Assembly (NCBI RefSeq): GCF_029784165.1
Contig: NC_073696.1
Location: 247,313,971 to 247,377,970, forward strand
Direction of reading: 5' to 3'
Source of the DNA: Wyeomyia smithii
Lineage: Eukaryota; Arthropoda; Insecta; Diptera; Culicidae
DNA: 64,000 nucleotides
Below are positions 23,435 to 35,457 of this stretch, piece by piece; within the stretch, counting starts at the first letter, position 1, and each line of letters begins with the position of its first letter. Below the pieces are notes generated by a model. That model worked only from the letters and a program-made list of their open reading frames with translations. It was not told where the DNA came from and did not search any database. The translations under genes and the position numbers were made by a program.

Positions 23435-23675
23435 GGGTAATCGCTCCATTATTCATCTCAACAGCTAAGTGCACCTATTTTCATCTTATTTCTCTCATTT
23501 GTCCAATTTACCGTCAAATTTCTAGAACTTTTTGAAAGTAAATCTATTTGCTTCTCGATATTGTCAAGTGGTTGAAAGTTTTACGTTGAAAATATGGTGA
23601 AATTTGACAATAAATTGATCAAAAAGGTGTGATGAGATGAGTATAGGTACTGACATGAATAAGGAGCGATTACCC
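23435..23675. mobile_element. 241-bp TA-flanked MITE
   Basis: Inverted ends starting GGGTAATCGCTCC and continuing through TTATTCAT occur at 23435-23460 and 23650-23675, flanked by TA on both sides (23433-23434 and 23676-23677). The termini resemble those of the larger MITE at 6295-7602 (GGGGAACTGCTCCATTAT), so the two are probably of one family. Non-coding; probably mobilised by a Tc1/mariner-type transposase. Confidence 0.85.
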
Positions 23676-23837
23676 TATTTGATAATTAATATTACGGATG
23701 TCACCCTTTTGAAGGTGACACGTATGAAAATTTTCCTCATGGGACTCACCGGAGTCCGGGGCCGTGTGTATCATGCATATTTTGTGGAACTTTCATCCTT
23801 GTTTTCAGCATTTTATGAAAGAAAACAAGCATAAATA

Positions 23838-23943
23838 TACGGTAAACAACCCCGAAAGAGCTGTGACAGAAGTGCGCGAGGAAAAGTCGTACCGGGAAGC
23901 TTCGAGAGGTTCCGGCGTTCTAGTGACTACGATAAAAGAGCCG
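23838..23943 (+). pseudogene. Pipsqueak-type HTH relic (pogo-like transposase N-terminus)
   Basis: The frame reads YTVNNPERAVTEVREEKSYR then EASRGSGVLVTTI before a stop at 23944. The pattern of an amphipathic helix, a K/R-S-x-REA motif and a G-V-x-x-TT-I turn matches the helix-turn-helix at the N-terminus of insect pogo/Tigger-like transposases. Only about 35 residues are preserved and no DDE domain follows, so it is a fragment. Similarity was judged by eye; a chance match cannot be excluded. Confidence 0.45.
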
Positions 23944-24019
23944 TAACTTATGGCTACGAATCTCAATCAAAAGGAGTTCCACCAACCTTCACTGCTGGAG
24001 AGTAAGATTTGGATCATGA

Positions 24020-24075
24020 AGTGGGGTATAGCAATCGGGGGGGCCGGGGCATTTGCCCCCTCCTTAAATCTGGGC
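24020..24075 (-). mobile_element. Diverged hAT-MITE tip, same family as 14564-14752
   Basis: Read inversely from 24075 the sequence is CAGGCCCAGATTTAAGGAGG followed by GGGCAAATGCCCC, matching the left end of the 189-bp MITE at 14564. The partner end was not found. Confidence 0.5.
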
Positions 24076-24576
24076 CTGGAAGAAGGCGTCTCGCAGCTGG
24101 TAGTTGAGAAAAATTTATGTTTTTTATCTCGAATCATTCAATTGGGACCTAAAGCTATTCCAGTTCTTAAATATCATTTAAAGAAAGCCGCATTTTCTGA
24201 GCAAAACTTCAAAACAAGTTTATCGTTTTCCTTCGATTTTTAGACGAAAAACAAAAAATTGCTCGAAATTTAGGGCATTTCGAGCAGTTTTTTATTCTTC
24301 ATTCAAAATTTGAAGGACAACGATAAACATTTTTTAAAAAACAAGTTTTGCACAGAAAGCTGCACTATTTCAGCTGATATAAAAATTAGAAAATCGTGTA
24401 AAACTTTAGGAACCAATTGACCGCCACAATTTTTTTTTGCTTAGTGTAGAATTTTATAAGAAGTAATTCTTACTCTACATGCTCAAATAAACAAATAATA
24501 AATAAATATAATATATTTATTCGTAAATTTAAAGATAAATTGAAAAATAAAATTCATTTACGTACTTCTATAACTA

Positions 24577-24892
24577 TACGGATTTTGATTCACTGCTGTA
24601 CGGTCTTTAATCCAGTCTATATCGCGTGCGTGCGGGTTTCGATTCAAAAGTGTACGGATTTCGATTCAGACGAAAAACTGCGTACGGATTTCGATTCAAA
24701 ACATGCTCTATTCAAACATGATTTTTTCGAATTTCAGAGTAGTTTAAATCATTTCGCTTGAAAATAGTGATAAAATATAAGTAGACCTATAAGTTAACAT
24801 GTCAGTTCAAAGCAATATGTAATTTCTTGATTTTATATTGACCGTTGAAGATTATCATGTGCTTAAGTGTACGGATTTCGATCCAGCACGGT
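24577..24892 (+). repeat. Reiterated TACGGATTTCGATTC motif cluster
   Basis: The motif or a close variant occurs at about 24577, 24631, 24652, 24682 and 24869, always on the plus strand and often preceded by GT. It is probably the subterminal repeat of a decayed DNA transposon. No inverted partner or coding frame was seen. Confidence 0.5.
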
Positions 24893-24999
24893 AATATTCT
24901 TTGTTTTTTTCTATCAAGTTCAGATATATTTGTGTTACTCGTTTATTAAAATCGTTTGATCGGCCTGAACAACAATGAGCACAGAATAACCCAGAAACG

Positions 25000-25720
25000 T
25001 GCTTCTGAAGACTTTTTTTGGGAAAGAATCTTAAAAGAACCTACCACGCCCCAAAAAACTGGCCTCAAATTTTACTCAAGATGGCAAAAACATTTCTGAA
25101 GGCAAAAAAAAACTTTCAATATGAAAAATTGCTTCTGCTGGACTGAAAAAACTAAGATTTACCTCCAAATTGAGATATTGGACTTTTAGACAAAGGCAGA
25201 ATAAAAAATGAATCAAAAATTAAAGCATTTTCACGGTCAAAAACATATACCCATAAAATGATCCCAAAATGGGTTGAGAGTGATAGAAATATACCTATAA
25301 GGCTAGAGACAGAGTAGAAATAGTCCCTAATTGAAACGCTTCCAAAGAAACTGAATGACAAGAAAGTAAACCCAAGTTCAGCATAGAATAAAGTAATATA
25401 ACACTTCAAAAAATAAGAAAAGGTCAAAATAAGAAAAGATCAAAATAGAATACTATTTCTAAGGGTCATAAAGGACCGAAAAAAAGATGATTTCAAATTA
25501 GGCTCACTTCCAAAGGATGCGAAATCGAGCTCAGAATAGCGAAAAAACTTGGCTAGTAAAGCAGAATAAGCCGAAAAAGAAAAACTCTCCCAATTTGAGC
25601 TCAAAATAGCAAAATAATTTTAAAAAGTTAAGAGACCAAACAAAAAAAAAATAAAATTAGTTTAGTTAGAGAGTAGAACGAGGGTGATCAAAATAGAGAA
25701 AATTAGGTTCGAAATTACGA
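25000..25720. repeat. Purine-rich degenerate repeat region, copy 2
   Basis: Irregular A/G-rich reiterations of the same kind as 20570-21410, including GAGCTCAAAATAGCAAAATA and GAGCTCAGAATAGCGAAAAA about 70-80 bases apart. Non-coding. Confidence 0.45.
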
Positions 25721-26603
25721 ATAACATTTATGAAAGACACGCTTTTTATAAACTAAATATCTTCTGAAGAGATGTGTCAATAGAACCCCTATTTGAAGAG
25801 TAAATGAAATAGTAGAAAGTTTCATCCAAGACACGAAGGCATTACTTACGTAGAACTACGCACAAAATCATCAAATACATTATTGAAAGTGTTTCCTATT
25901 CGAGTCGTAAAATCTACTATTGGTTGCTCAAATCTCTCTCATTGCTTGTTGGGTTACCCTAGGGTCGGTGATATACTGTTCAAAATCAGATACGCTTTCC
26001 GCAACCTTCGTGCTGCCCCGACAGTGGAGGAAAAAAGGCACACTGACAATACACACTGCAAAATACCGCGCTGCAGCTTAGACATGGGACCAACCGGACA
26101 AGTGATTTGTCGTAGCCGAAAGCAAATTCGGGAAGCCAGCTGATACTGGCGCGCAATCCACTGCTGCTACTGTCACAACCCGCTACGCTACTGGTAATAT
26201 ATGACCGTCCGTTCGTCTTACCTTTAGCCGAAAGAGTGTAATTAAATTGACCAGAAGCACTCTTTTATAGCCGAAGGGTACTCTGAAACAGGCTCCGCCG
26301 TTTTGTTAAGTTTTACCACATTCTCTCATTTTCCTTAGAAGAAAGATTCCATAATTCACATTTATTTTTTGTAAGTAGCGAAAAAAGACCAGATGGTGTT
26401 CTCAAACACTCAACGATCTTGAGCAGCTTGAGCAGCTAAGAGTCGACAACATTCGATATCACTAAGTCTAGCACTCACGACTTTTCGAAAAAAAAAATTT
26501 ATCTGCAATAAGGTTCATGTTTGCCGGGGTTGAAAAGGACAGCTTAATGTTCGAAATCGGATATGCTACTCTAAAGGAGGAATAAGGCACTCTGACAACA
26601 TAC
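25721..26603. other. Diverged repeat copies, no gene
   Basis: TGTTCAAAATCAGATACGC (about 25978) followed by GGAGGAAAAAAGGCACACTG recurs as TGTTCGAAATCGGATATGC (about 26549) followed by GGAGGAATAAGGCACTCTG. AGCCGAAAGCAAATTCGGGA at 26116 recurs at 27126. These are copies of an unrecognised repeat broken by the SINE at 26615. ACGTAGAACTACG lies at 25848-25860. Confidence 0.4.
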
Positions 26604-26614
26604 TGTAAAATCTG

Positions 26615-26962
26615 TTTTTTTCATTCTCGCTTTTTTCCGTCGGTCTAGTTCCGCCACTGTTGTTGTGCCAATCACCGACGCCCAGGGACGCGACTCCAAA
26701 CCCAGGACCCTAACTCACGACCCGTTTATTAACGGACCGGCGCCAACGGCTTTACTTCCTCATGCGATGAAAGCGTGGTCCCAGAGATTTTCCGCCTCAG
26801 AAAATCTCCCGGTGACGGCTAGGTTTGAATCTAAACCAGTTGGGTTGGTTGTGAGTGGATCACGCCACCTCACAACCATCGACACCTATGTCGGCGGTGG
26901 GATTCGAACCCAGGCGTCGAGCGTGGTTAGCGGAGACGTTACAACCACGCTAGGCCCCTGCT
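26615..26962 (-). mobile_element. tRNA-derived SINE, copy 2
   Basis: Minus-strand copy of the SINE at 6740-7112. The head with the B-box (GGTTCGAATCCC read inversely, about 26900-26911) lies at the right and the T-rich complement of the A tail at about 26615-26621. Direct repeats of TGTAAAATCTG at 26604-26614 and 26963-26973 are the target duplication. A segment present in copy 1 around 6912-6945 is shorter here. Confidence 0.88.
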
Positions 26963-26973
26963 TGTAAAATCTG

Positions 26974-27860
26974 TTTTCACATTTAGAAAATTAAATGGCC
27001 GTGGCAGATTTTGATTGTATCCAGCACAGAGCGTTGTTGCCAAAATAAAGCAAAGTTTCATCGCGGGAAGAAGGCTACCGCGCTACTGCAGAGATATGTG
27101 GTCAACCAGTAACTGATTTGTTCAAGCCGAAAGCAAATTCGGGAAACCAGCGGACACTGACGCGACCCGCCATGTTACGGCTAACTAGGTATAACATTCT
27201 GTTGACCGTTTTAGAGAAAGCCGGCAAGCGTTTTTTTTTGCGTTTCAACAAAGCTTTTTTCCAAGTACAGGGAAACCTGAGAGACCAGCCCAAGGTAGTG
27301 TGGGGTTTGATCCACTAAAAACCCTCCAGTCTCCATTTCATAATACTCTCCAGGACGACCGCTAGGTATTGCTTTTGGGAGCGGTTTTTATGCTTTGTGT
27401 AACCTTCTGGCTCTATCAAGTCTCTCAGCTAATTAGCTAACTAACCTGGAGACAGTATCCTTGTTGACTCTCCTCCTAACAAAAATAAGTCCCTATTATA
27501 ATAAAACTGGGGTGAGTAACAAAGTTCTTTCCAGGGAATTGTGTAACTAGGCGAAATTGTTAGGATGGACGGAGGCTCGGTATAGCAGAGCAGTAAGCTT
27601 CAAACGGAAAGGTAATTACACATAAGCACTGATATGAATGACAAGCGTATCATTTAGTTGAATAGTGTTACTACTAATAATATGAAGTGCGGAGTACAGA
27701 AAACACCTGGGCAATATCACAATAGATCTAAGCTGTGGTCGCAGTGATGAGTCCACACAGAAAAAAAAACCTGGAGACTGGCAGTTAGCTAACACTGGCG
27801 TGTCGGTGGTCAATCTGTCGCCTACTTTGCAACTCTAGGACTATTTGAGAGGCGGCTGCA
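26974..27860. other. No gene; part may be the 3' region of the R1 element
   Basis: 27060-27170 repeats words seen at 26100-26160. The portion next to 27865 (about 27560-27860) could be the 3' untranslated end of the minus-strand R1 element, but no poly-A or target duplication was found to fix the boundary. Confidence 0.35.
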
Positions 27861-27864
27861 CAAA

Positions 27865-30800
27865 CCGCCTTTGGCTCTTCACATATCCTCTGAACAACGG
27901 ACATACGAAGAAGACATGCCCGAACCCGTGTAGATACTGCTTGAAGCAACCATGACCTGACAGGATCTGTGTCAGGTGGAAGTTAACTTAACAGTGGCGC
28001 CTCCTGACCCATCCGGATACCACCGAAATAAATCGGTGCGTCCATCTACCCTTCGAATTATCTTCTGGTACATCGTATGCCCCTCGTGTCATGTTGGTCG
28101 AGACATTCTACGTCTTCCCTAATAGACATCATGCCGGACAGGACGCAGATTGCGTCGTATGACACTGTACGAAACTTACTCGCAACCCTCAGGCACATGA
28201 GCCTGTAGGTACTTTCCAGTTTACCACGATTACTTATGATACCTTGCGCTTCGGACCACTTTGGCAAGAAGTTTACGTTTGCTACCATTCACTGCTGAGC
28301 TTTTCGACAGCATTCGAGATAGTGCTGCAATAGCTGTTGAAGCAGTTAAAGTTGATGTGGCTCTTGAACGTAAGCTTGTCGTCAACCATAACACCCAAGT
28401 CCAGTTTCCTGGAGAGCATCCAGTTTTCGACCTTGCGTATACAGTGCACGGCCGTCAACTCGATCTCTTCGATTGACTCGTCGGGGATCACTAGCGTTAT
28501 GTCGTCTGCAAAGGCGACGATCACAACTCCAACAGGGAACTTGAGTTTCGACACCACGTCATCCATGACATTCCACAACATTGATCCCAGGGTAGAACCT
28601 TGCGGAACTCCTGCGGTAATTGGGATACACTTCTTACCCTCCTCCGAGTTATAATCGAGTACTCGATTATGGAAGTGATTTTCGAATCTCGTACAGCGAC
28701 ACTGGTACATGGATGCTCCTGAGCGCAGGCGCTATAAAGTCCCAGCTGGCGGTATTTAACGCATTCTTCACGTCAAGCGTGACGATTGCGCAATGGCGTA
28801 TGACCCTTCTCTTGCGCTGGAATGCTACTACAGCCGTCTTGATGACGGAGAGGATAGCATCCTTCTGCCCTTCCGGGAACCGAACTGGTTACTTGCCAGA
28901 CCGTTTACACAATCCAGTCTGTTGAGGATAATCCTCTCAAGCACCTCGCCCGCAGTGCCCAGCAGGCGGATAGGCATGTATGCCGATGGGTCTCCAGCCC
29001 TAGGCAGTAAGACCAATATCTGCCTGGTCTCGGTGTCTTGCTCACCTTTAGGGAGCTAGCAATCACGATGAGTTCCTCATTCGTAACCCTTACCTCTCCC
29101 TAGATCTCGACACGGCTGTCGTCGCTCATGGATTGGATGGCAGACTGTGTCTAAGATACTGGAACGTTGGACGTGAGTCTCGACTGCCAGAGGCCAAGTA
29201 CTGGGCTCGTGGCGTGGAAAGAGTCCCCCGATGATACGTTCCACATCGCTGGTGATTGCTCTGCAGGCGCCAGCGGGCCTTTGGTCTTGGGCATTACGAT
29301 TATCGACCCCGCACCATTTCTGCTATATGGGTCATTCCATACGAAGTGACCATGAAAAGGCACAAACTTGGACACGACCATCACAGATTTTGCTAAAAGT
29401 TGGAAAAATTATTCATCTACTGTCACTTTGGAAAAATCCCAAATTTGGTGTCGATTGGAATACCCCCCGCTCTGTGGGACCCCCCTGTTTATTGCAAAGT
29501 CACGCATTTTTTGTTCAAAATCTCTTTTTTTCTTTTTCTTACAATTCATAGACGTAAGGTGTCCGAAACATACTGATAGATGATTTTTTAAGAAAATAAA
29601 CCAAAGAATCCAGAAAAATTATAAGTTTTGACGAAAGTGTTGCCAGATAAATTATTTTTGTATTTGAAAATTAAATTTTAATTTTTCGGCAAATGCAGCC
29701 ATTTTTATTTTAAATTTGATAACTTCATCGTGTTCCTTGGAAAATTTCACATAAGAAACAACTATCATCCCGAGTTAATATGAGCCAATCTCGAGATATA
29801 ACATTTTTACGAAAAAAGTTGTAAATTTCGTAATTATTTTATTTTATAATTTATAGACATAAGACACCCGGAAAATAGTGATAGGTGAATTTTGAAGAAA
29901 ATGAACCAAGGAATCCAGAAAAACTATTATTTTTGACCGGAAGTGTTGCCAGATAGATTATTCCTGTATTTTTAAACTAAATTTACATTTTTCGGCAAAT
30001 GCAGCAAATTTCATTTGAAATTTGATGGTTTCATCGCAGTTCTTAGAAAATTTTAGGTAAGAAACACTTATCAATCCGTGGTAATATGAACCAATCTCGA
30101 GATATAGCATTTTTATGAAAATAGTTCTGAATTTCGTAATTAATTTTTGTAAAAATGTTATATTTCAAGATTGGCTCATATTACCACGGAGTGGTAAGTG
30201 CTTCTTACGTAAAATTTTCTGAGAGACACGATAAAACCATCAAATTCAAATTAAAATATTTAATTTTAAAATTCAAAAATAATCGATCTGGCAGCACTTC
30301 CGGGCAAAAACAATATTTTTTCTGGATTCCTTGGTTTATTTTCATCAAAATTCACCTATCACTATTTTCCGGGTGTCTTACGTCTATAAATTATAAAATA
30401 AAATAATTACGAAATTTACAACTTTTTTTGTAAAAATGTTATATCTCGAGATCGGCCTATATTACCTCGAGATGATAGTTGTTTCTTATGTGAAATTTTT
30501 CAAGGAACACGATGAAATTATCAAATTCAACAATAAATGGCTGCATTCGCCGAAAAAATAAGTTTAGTTTTCAAATAAAAAAAATAATTTATCTGGCAAC
30601 ACTTCCGGTCAATACTTATATTTTTTCTGGATTCCTTGTTTTATTTTCTACAAAAATCATCTATCAGTATTTTTCGGACATCTCACGTCTATGAATTGTA
30701 AGGAAAAGAAAAAAGAGATTTTCGACAAAAATTGCGCGACATTGCAATAAAGAAGGGGGTCCTGGAGAGCGGGGGTATTCCAATCGACACCAAAATTGGG

Positions 30801-31380
30801 ATTTTTCCAAAGAGACAGTAGATGAATAATTCCTCCAACTTTGAACAAAATCTGTGATGGTCGTGTCCAAGTCGCATGTACACTTCGTATGGAATGACCC
30901 ATATGTCCATTTGATCCTAACGTTGACCAAATCTAAGTTGAGCTTTGCCAAAGCCTTTACCAGGATCCGACTTCTCTAGTACGTAGAGCGATTTCCCCAC
31001 TCAACAGCCCAAGCATTACAGTCATCCGCCATACCCGTTCGGTTCTTTAGCTCCATAGGTAACTCGACCATCTAGGTGAACCTTTCGGTAAACCAACGTG
31101 GCGGAGCATAGCAACTGCAGTAGAACACTCCGTTCACCTCGACAACCGCTTACCCTTCGTTTGAGGTTGAAACAACCTCTTTAACCGGGAACCTGCTCAT
31201 CGTCCATACGGCCGCCATACTGAACTCATCCGCAACCCAGGTATTGTTTCCGGGAGGAATGCGGTAGGGGTCCGATACGATGGCGATGTCCGAAAGCGAC
31301 TCAGTGACTGCTTGGTAGAGCAGCTGCTGAGCCTCGTAGCAGTGCTTCTGGTTCAGTTGCGTTTCCCTTATACCCATGGT
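27865..31380 (-). pseudogene. R1-clade non-LTR retrotransposon ORF2 relic
   Basis: From 5' (right) to 3' (left): an APE-type endonuclease start (QLNQKHCYEAQQLL, then IAIVSDPYR and WVADEFSMAA, 31150-31377); FYCSCYAPP and CNAWAVEWGNRST (31140-30960); a break at 30905 caused by a fold-back insertion; KTKGPLAP (29290-29250); RT blocks GDPSAYMPI and LERIILNRL (28900-29000); GVPQGSTLGSMLWNVMDD and FADD (28501-28512) in 28282-28710; a post-RT block with LMCLRVASKFRTVS (28058-28288); and the R1-type terminal motif LSGHGCFKQYLHGFGH near 27885-27945. Several frameshifts and stops, plus a deletion between endonuclease and RT, make it dead. ORF1 and the 5' end are missing. Confidence 0.87.
29329..30900. 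mobile_element. 1572-bp fold-back element inserted in the R1 endonuclease domain
   Basis: The ends GGGTCATTCCATACGAAG (29329 on the plus strand, 30900 on the minus strand) are the start of arms of roughly 780 bases that pair almost throughout. The centre lies near 30130. Each arm also contains a direct duplication of about 300 bases: GATAGATGATTTTTTAAG / GATAGGTGAATTTTGAAG, CCAGATAAATTATT / CCAGATAGATTATT, and GGCAAATGCAGCC / GGCAAATGCAGCA recur at 29570-29830 and 29878-30100. A 4-bp direct repeat ATAT flanks the element (29325-29328 and 30901-30904). Removing the insert plus one ATAT rejoins the retrotransposon frame (ends WTY, resumes SRNG). Four-base duplications occur in Sola-type elements, but the family is not established. 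Confidence 0.9.
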
Positions 31381-31439
31381 TTTGCAGCTGGCTTACCTGC
31401 TGAACACCTGGGTCCATAAAGTATTTAGCGTTCCGTTTT

Positions 31440-31525
31440 CCGGAACATTGTCCCCTCTCCGTTTAAAGATTTTCAATTTACACCCCTAGACCAAGCTAGA
31501 GAAAACGTAGTTCTACGTAAAAAAG
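31440..31525 (+). repeat. Tip of the GACGTAG...CTACGTC repeat family
   Basis: TTTAAAGATTTTCAATTTAC, then ACACCCCTAGACCAAGC, then ACGTAGTTCTACGT (31505-31518). It parallels 5455-5520 and shares its terminus with elements A, B and C. It abuts the truncated 5' end of the R1 relic. Confidence 0.45.
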
Positions 31526-34500
31526 GCGGCCCCAATGCTGAAATTCAAAGAAATGAAAGATTATGGCTGTTTTACCGTCTCTTGGAATTTCGGTTCCTCT
31601 AGCCATCGTTTCAGTGCGTCAAAAATTCCCACCCACTCCAACGCGCACGTTAAGCATGCGCCTCCTTTCACTTTTGATTCAGTGGAGACGCCTAGTTAAA
31701 GCTGCACAGTATTCTAGGGAATGAGTTCAGGTGAAAAATTGTATGTGGAGCTCAATAGCAGTATTTTAGAGAGAAACTTTCTCCTAGAATGTTTTTACAC
31801 ATGATGCTGCAGTCATTTTTATATTATCAGATCCCTTTTTTTTAATCGTTTTGAGACACGTGTTCCCAAAGTCCAATTGAGCTGAAATCTTGCATGGACG
31901 CAATGCGAGTTAACAACATTGCATAAGACGGACAAAAGCTATGCAAATGACAGTAAGATTCAAATTGTCTTCACTTTTTAAGACGATCTTCACAAATTCT
32001 TATTACATTTTAGTATAAGTAATCCAGCTGTCATCCTGTGTTACACAAATGAAATCAAATTGATTCGAATGAAAACCCGACTTTAATCACTGCGCTCAAG
32101 TGTTGGTTTTAAATTAAATTACAATTATCTTTAATTCGTATTCATAATTGCATTTTAATTTCGAGCCAGGTTTTAAAATTCTCCTCTCTTTTTCGACGGT
32201 GTATGCAAGCCGCAGATGCAGAGGCAACGAGCGAAAATTAAACACAAGACTAATGAATAGCTCTTACTCTCCTTCCGGTTTGAGACGCGATGCAAGTGGC
32301 AATTCGTACCACTCGAAGAAGATTTATTTCGCCATTTCGCACCCAACTTGGTTTTTATCCGAAAACTTTCGCCATTTCATGTTACACGCAAGTTCTACCA
32401 GAGTTCAAAAACTATAAAGTAAATTAAAATGTGTTAGTAATGCGATCAATTATGGACGTCTGTACGCTGGCTGGTGCTTCATCCACAGTAAAAACTTGCG
32501 CCCGAATATGGCACAAAAATGCACACATACGACCGTCTTCGTCTCCGTCCATAACGAGCTCACATCCATACCCGCAAGAGCAATGCAAACAGAAGAAGTG
32601 CATTGAAGTAATTAAAGTTCATAAAAAAGTTTCTTAGTTTTATCTTATTCGTGTCTCGAAACAGCTTCATCCTGTTTCGTACTTCGAGCTGACGCTGACA
32701 GGTCTTTCGGGTGCCTTGACACGGAGCTGTGCAGCGGAAAAAAGTGCAACATTTCCACTTGATACAGACACTTCGGGATTGGGAAGAATGTTTGGCGCTG
32801 TAAAATTGTTACCAGCTGTTGTTGCACACCCTCGAAAGTGTCTGCAGCAACACGCGCAAAAAAAATAATGCAGCAAAGTGATATGAACTTGTAAGTATTA
32901 CATAAAATGATAGCATCACTTGTATTCCTTCTCGCACTTCGCCCCACTCACCCTGCGTTACCAACAAGGTGTGCGCGTCGGGCTGGGAAAGCTTTTACCA
33001 ACACCACCCACCCACCATTTCGATATCATGCGGATGTGGCACGAAAGGAAACAGTGGAAATCACCAGAAAAGAGTTATTCCGCGCTTGAGTGGATAAATT
33101 TTTCAACATGCATCTTTTCCCGGATCCGTATTACATTCAAACTTGGTTCTCGTTTTTCTGTGCGCTAACAAATTGTATTTTGAATGAAAAACGAAAACTG
33201 GCGCAATTCCACAATCGATGTTGGGGTTACGGGTAAAAACTCGATGGTCGTTCACAAGCAGAGGGAACAGTAAACAACTTCCGTAACTTTACCAATGTTC
33301 TGTTTGAAGAGGGGTTGTATTGCAAAACCCTTGCTCAAAGATTGATGATAGTTAACTTCAAGTCACGGCACAGAGTTAAAAAGTTATTTTGTGCAGACAT
33401 CATTGACTGAATCGTCCGACGGACGGTGCGTCAGTGATTTTTCCTGTCTTGTACATTTTTCCACACCTCCGAAGAGCCATCCATAAATAAGAACTCAGTT
33501 GTTGGGACTAGCCAATGTTGCCGTGGTTCAGGAGTGTGCACCTAACGGAAAAGGGCAGACAAAAAACGCGCAATGCCTCAAAACAGACGAGAACAATTTC
33601 AAGTGTTTTCATGTGTGAAATTCGTGCACGAAAGCACCATTATCGTTTATTATCATTCACAGCAACTTGGCCCTGGCTGAACTGTTGCTTTTTGTAACAT
33701 TTTGTTTTAGCGCCGGCAATGACGGTTCCTGTGGGGAGGTGGGAAAACTTTTTAACCACGAAAAGGACGGTGTTGGGTTCGATTTGGTTTTGGTATATAA
33801 AATAGAATATGAAAAATGTAATAGACGAGCAAAAATTGACAATTGTTATTTCTTGGAATGCACACAGCAAGAGAGAAATAATGAATATGGTATACCAAAA
33901 TGGGCTAAAGGTACATGAGTGGCTGAATCGGAGTTACCGACGGTACCTTTAGTCTAAGTAGATAGTACTCTAATATAAATTGACATCTGGAAACAATTCC
34001 GGTGCCCTTTGTCGGAACTGGTTTAAAATATTGTACTCGATTTTCCGTCAATCGAAATAAAATCCAATTATCCTGTTATTGCTAAAAAAAACAATAATTT
34101 CACAAGTTTTCGCAGCCCAAAATTTATAGAAAATGTTACTGGCTTGTACAACAGCTCACACTAATTGACTGTGATAAAAGGTGGTTTTTAAACCACATTT
34201 CGCCTGTCGAATTAACGAATAGGTCGTGAATTAATGTGAAGAGATAACTGTTTTGTTGGGAGCAAATAATTCAACTTATCTGGTTCGTGGGACATTCTAA
34301 TGTCTTACCCACGAAGAAAAATAATCTGCCAGATTGTTCACTTCTATTCTAAAGCCTTCAGTTCATATTCACACCGAAACGTATACTGCTTACCTACCAT
34401 CATCATACAAATAGTACCAATCAAATATTTACATACTACCAGACTCTAACCGTCGTAATCTAATTGCAGCACGAAGTTGGCCCAAATAAAACCTTTCACG

Positions 34501-34900
34501 CTTGTGCGCTCCATTTATATAGTCCATCAGCAGCAATGCTGCTGACGGCCGGTGTGTGGTCCACATAAAAACGTACGGAACGATATGAGCCTTTTGCCTC
34601 GATTCTGGGGCAATCCCTCCAAGCAATGGAGCAGCTAAATGGACGCCCATTAAATGGGTTGTATATGAACACAGCAACTGTGTGAAAGCGGATATTATCC
34701 GTTTATGGTGATACTTTGTGTCAAGATATCATCTCGTTCCGGGTAAGCTGAGCCCGGTCCCATAATGGAGTGCTAAGTTTGCGGTTATTCTTACTGAATG
34801 CAACACAATCGGGATACTGTTTCACCTGACGAAGTTTATGTAAACTAACGTCAGTTTAGTTTATATGCTAGTTCCGTTAGAATGGTTGCACTGCACCTAC
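31526..34900. other. Intron-like DNA, mostly single-copy, no supported gene
   Basis: No transposon protein and few repeats. Open frames at 32148-33918 are short and unsupported. If the host gene model is right this is the 5' part of its large intron, where regulatory DNA would be plausible. ATAAAA/TATATAAAATAG stretches (for example 33794) are not followed by a recognisable transcript. Confidence 0.45.
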
Positions 34901-35067
34901 CTGCTGAGGTGATCCGGTTCCTGCCTGTACCAGCTGACCGGCAGCGGCAGCATGATGAGTTTGCCCGTAGCTGGTCGCGTATGCTAGCGGGTTGCCAACC
35001 GATGTCGTTATGATTCCCGCTGCTCCCGGGACTGCCGCTTGATTAATGTAGCTATGCTGCGGGGTCC
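34901..35067 (-). CDS. Internal exon of the cuticular-like gene (Ala/Gly/Gln-rich)
   Basis: On the minus strand the exon follows an acceptor TTCGTCCGCAG and ends CAGCAG before a donor GTAGGTG (GT at 34900-34899). It enters in phase 1, matching the exit phase of the exon at 35458-35674, and leaves in phase 0, matching the exon at 27-140. The 55 complete codons are rich in Ala, Gly, Gln, Thr and Ser (HSYINQAAVPGAAG, GQTHHAAAAGQL, QAGTGSPQQ), a low-complexity composition typical of secreted structural proteins. No conserved domain is visible. It is single-copy-looking DNA flanked by non-repetitive sequence, unlike most of the window. Confidence 0.62.
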
Positions 35068-35457
35068 CTGCGGACGAACAAAGCACGACAGCGGTAAAAT
35101 GAGAAACACATGAACTGAATATAGATTGTAATCATATTTGCAGTCAATATAAATTAGTAACTGAGTGAGAAATGGGATTTATGTATGACATTCATTTAAA
35201 TTTTACTCTATCGCGGTGCCTTGTTGGTGGTGCTATTTTTCAAAGGGGTCATGTTTTATGATGTTGTACTTTTATTAGAGTCACAAATATTCTTATCAAG
35301 TTGATATATAGAAAGTCAAAAGGTTACGGGATTTTGTTGGGTTCTTTGTTAGAGGTTTACAGCTTTTTTATCTTCTGACAAATCCAAGTTTATGAAGTGC
35401 TAACACAAAAGCAGCAGAATCTAACGCACATATTGTGAGGGAATAATTGTGACTCAC
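35068..35457 (-). other. Short intron of the cuticular-like gene
   Basis: 390-bp AT-rich intron with GT (35457-35456) and AG (35069-35068) borders joining two phase-1 ends. No embedded element. Confidence 0.55.
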
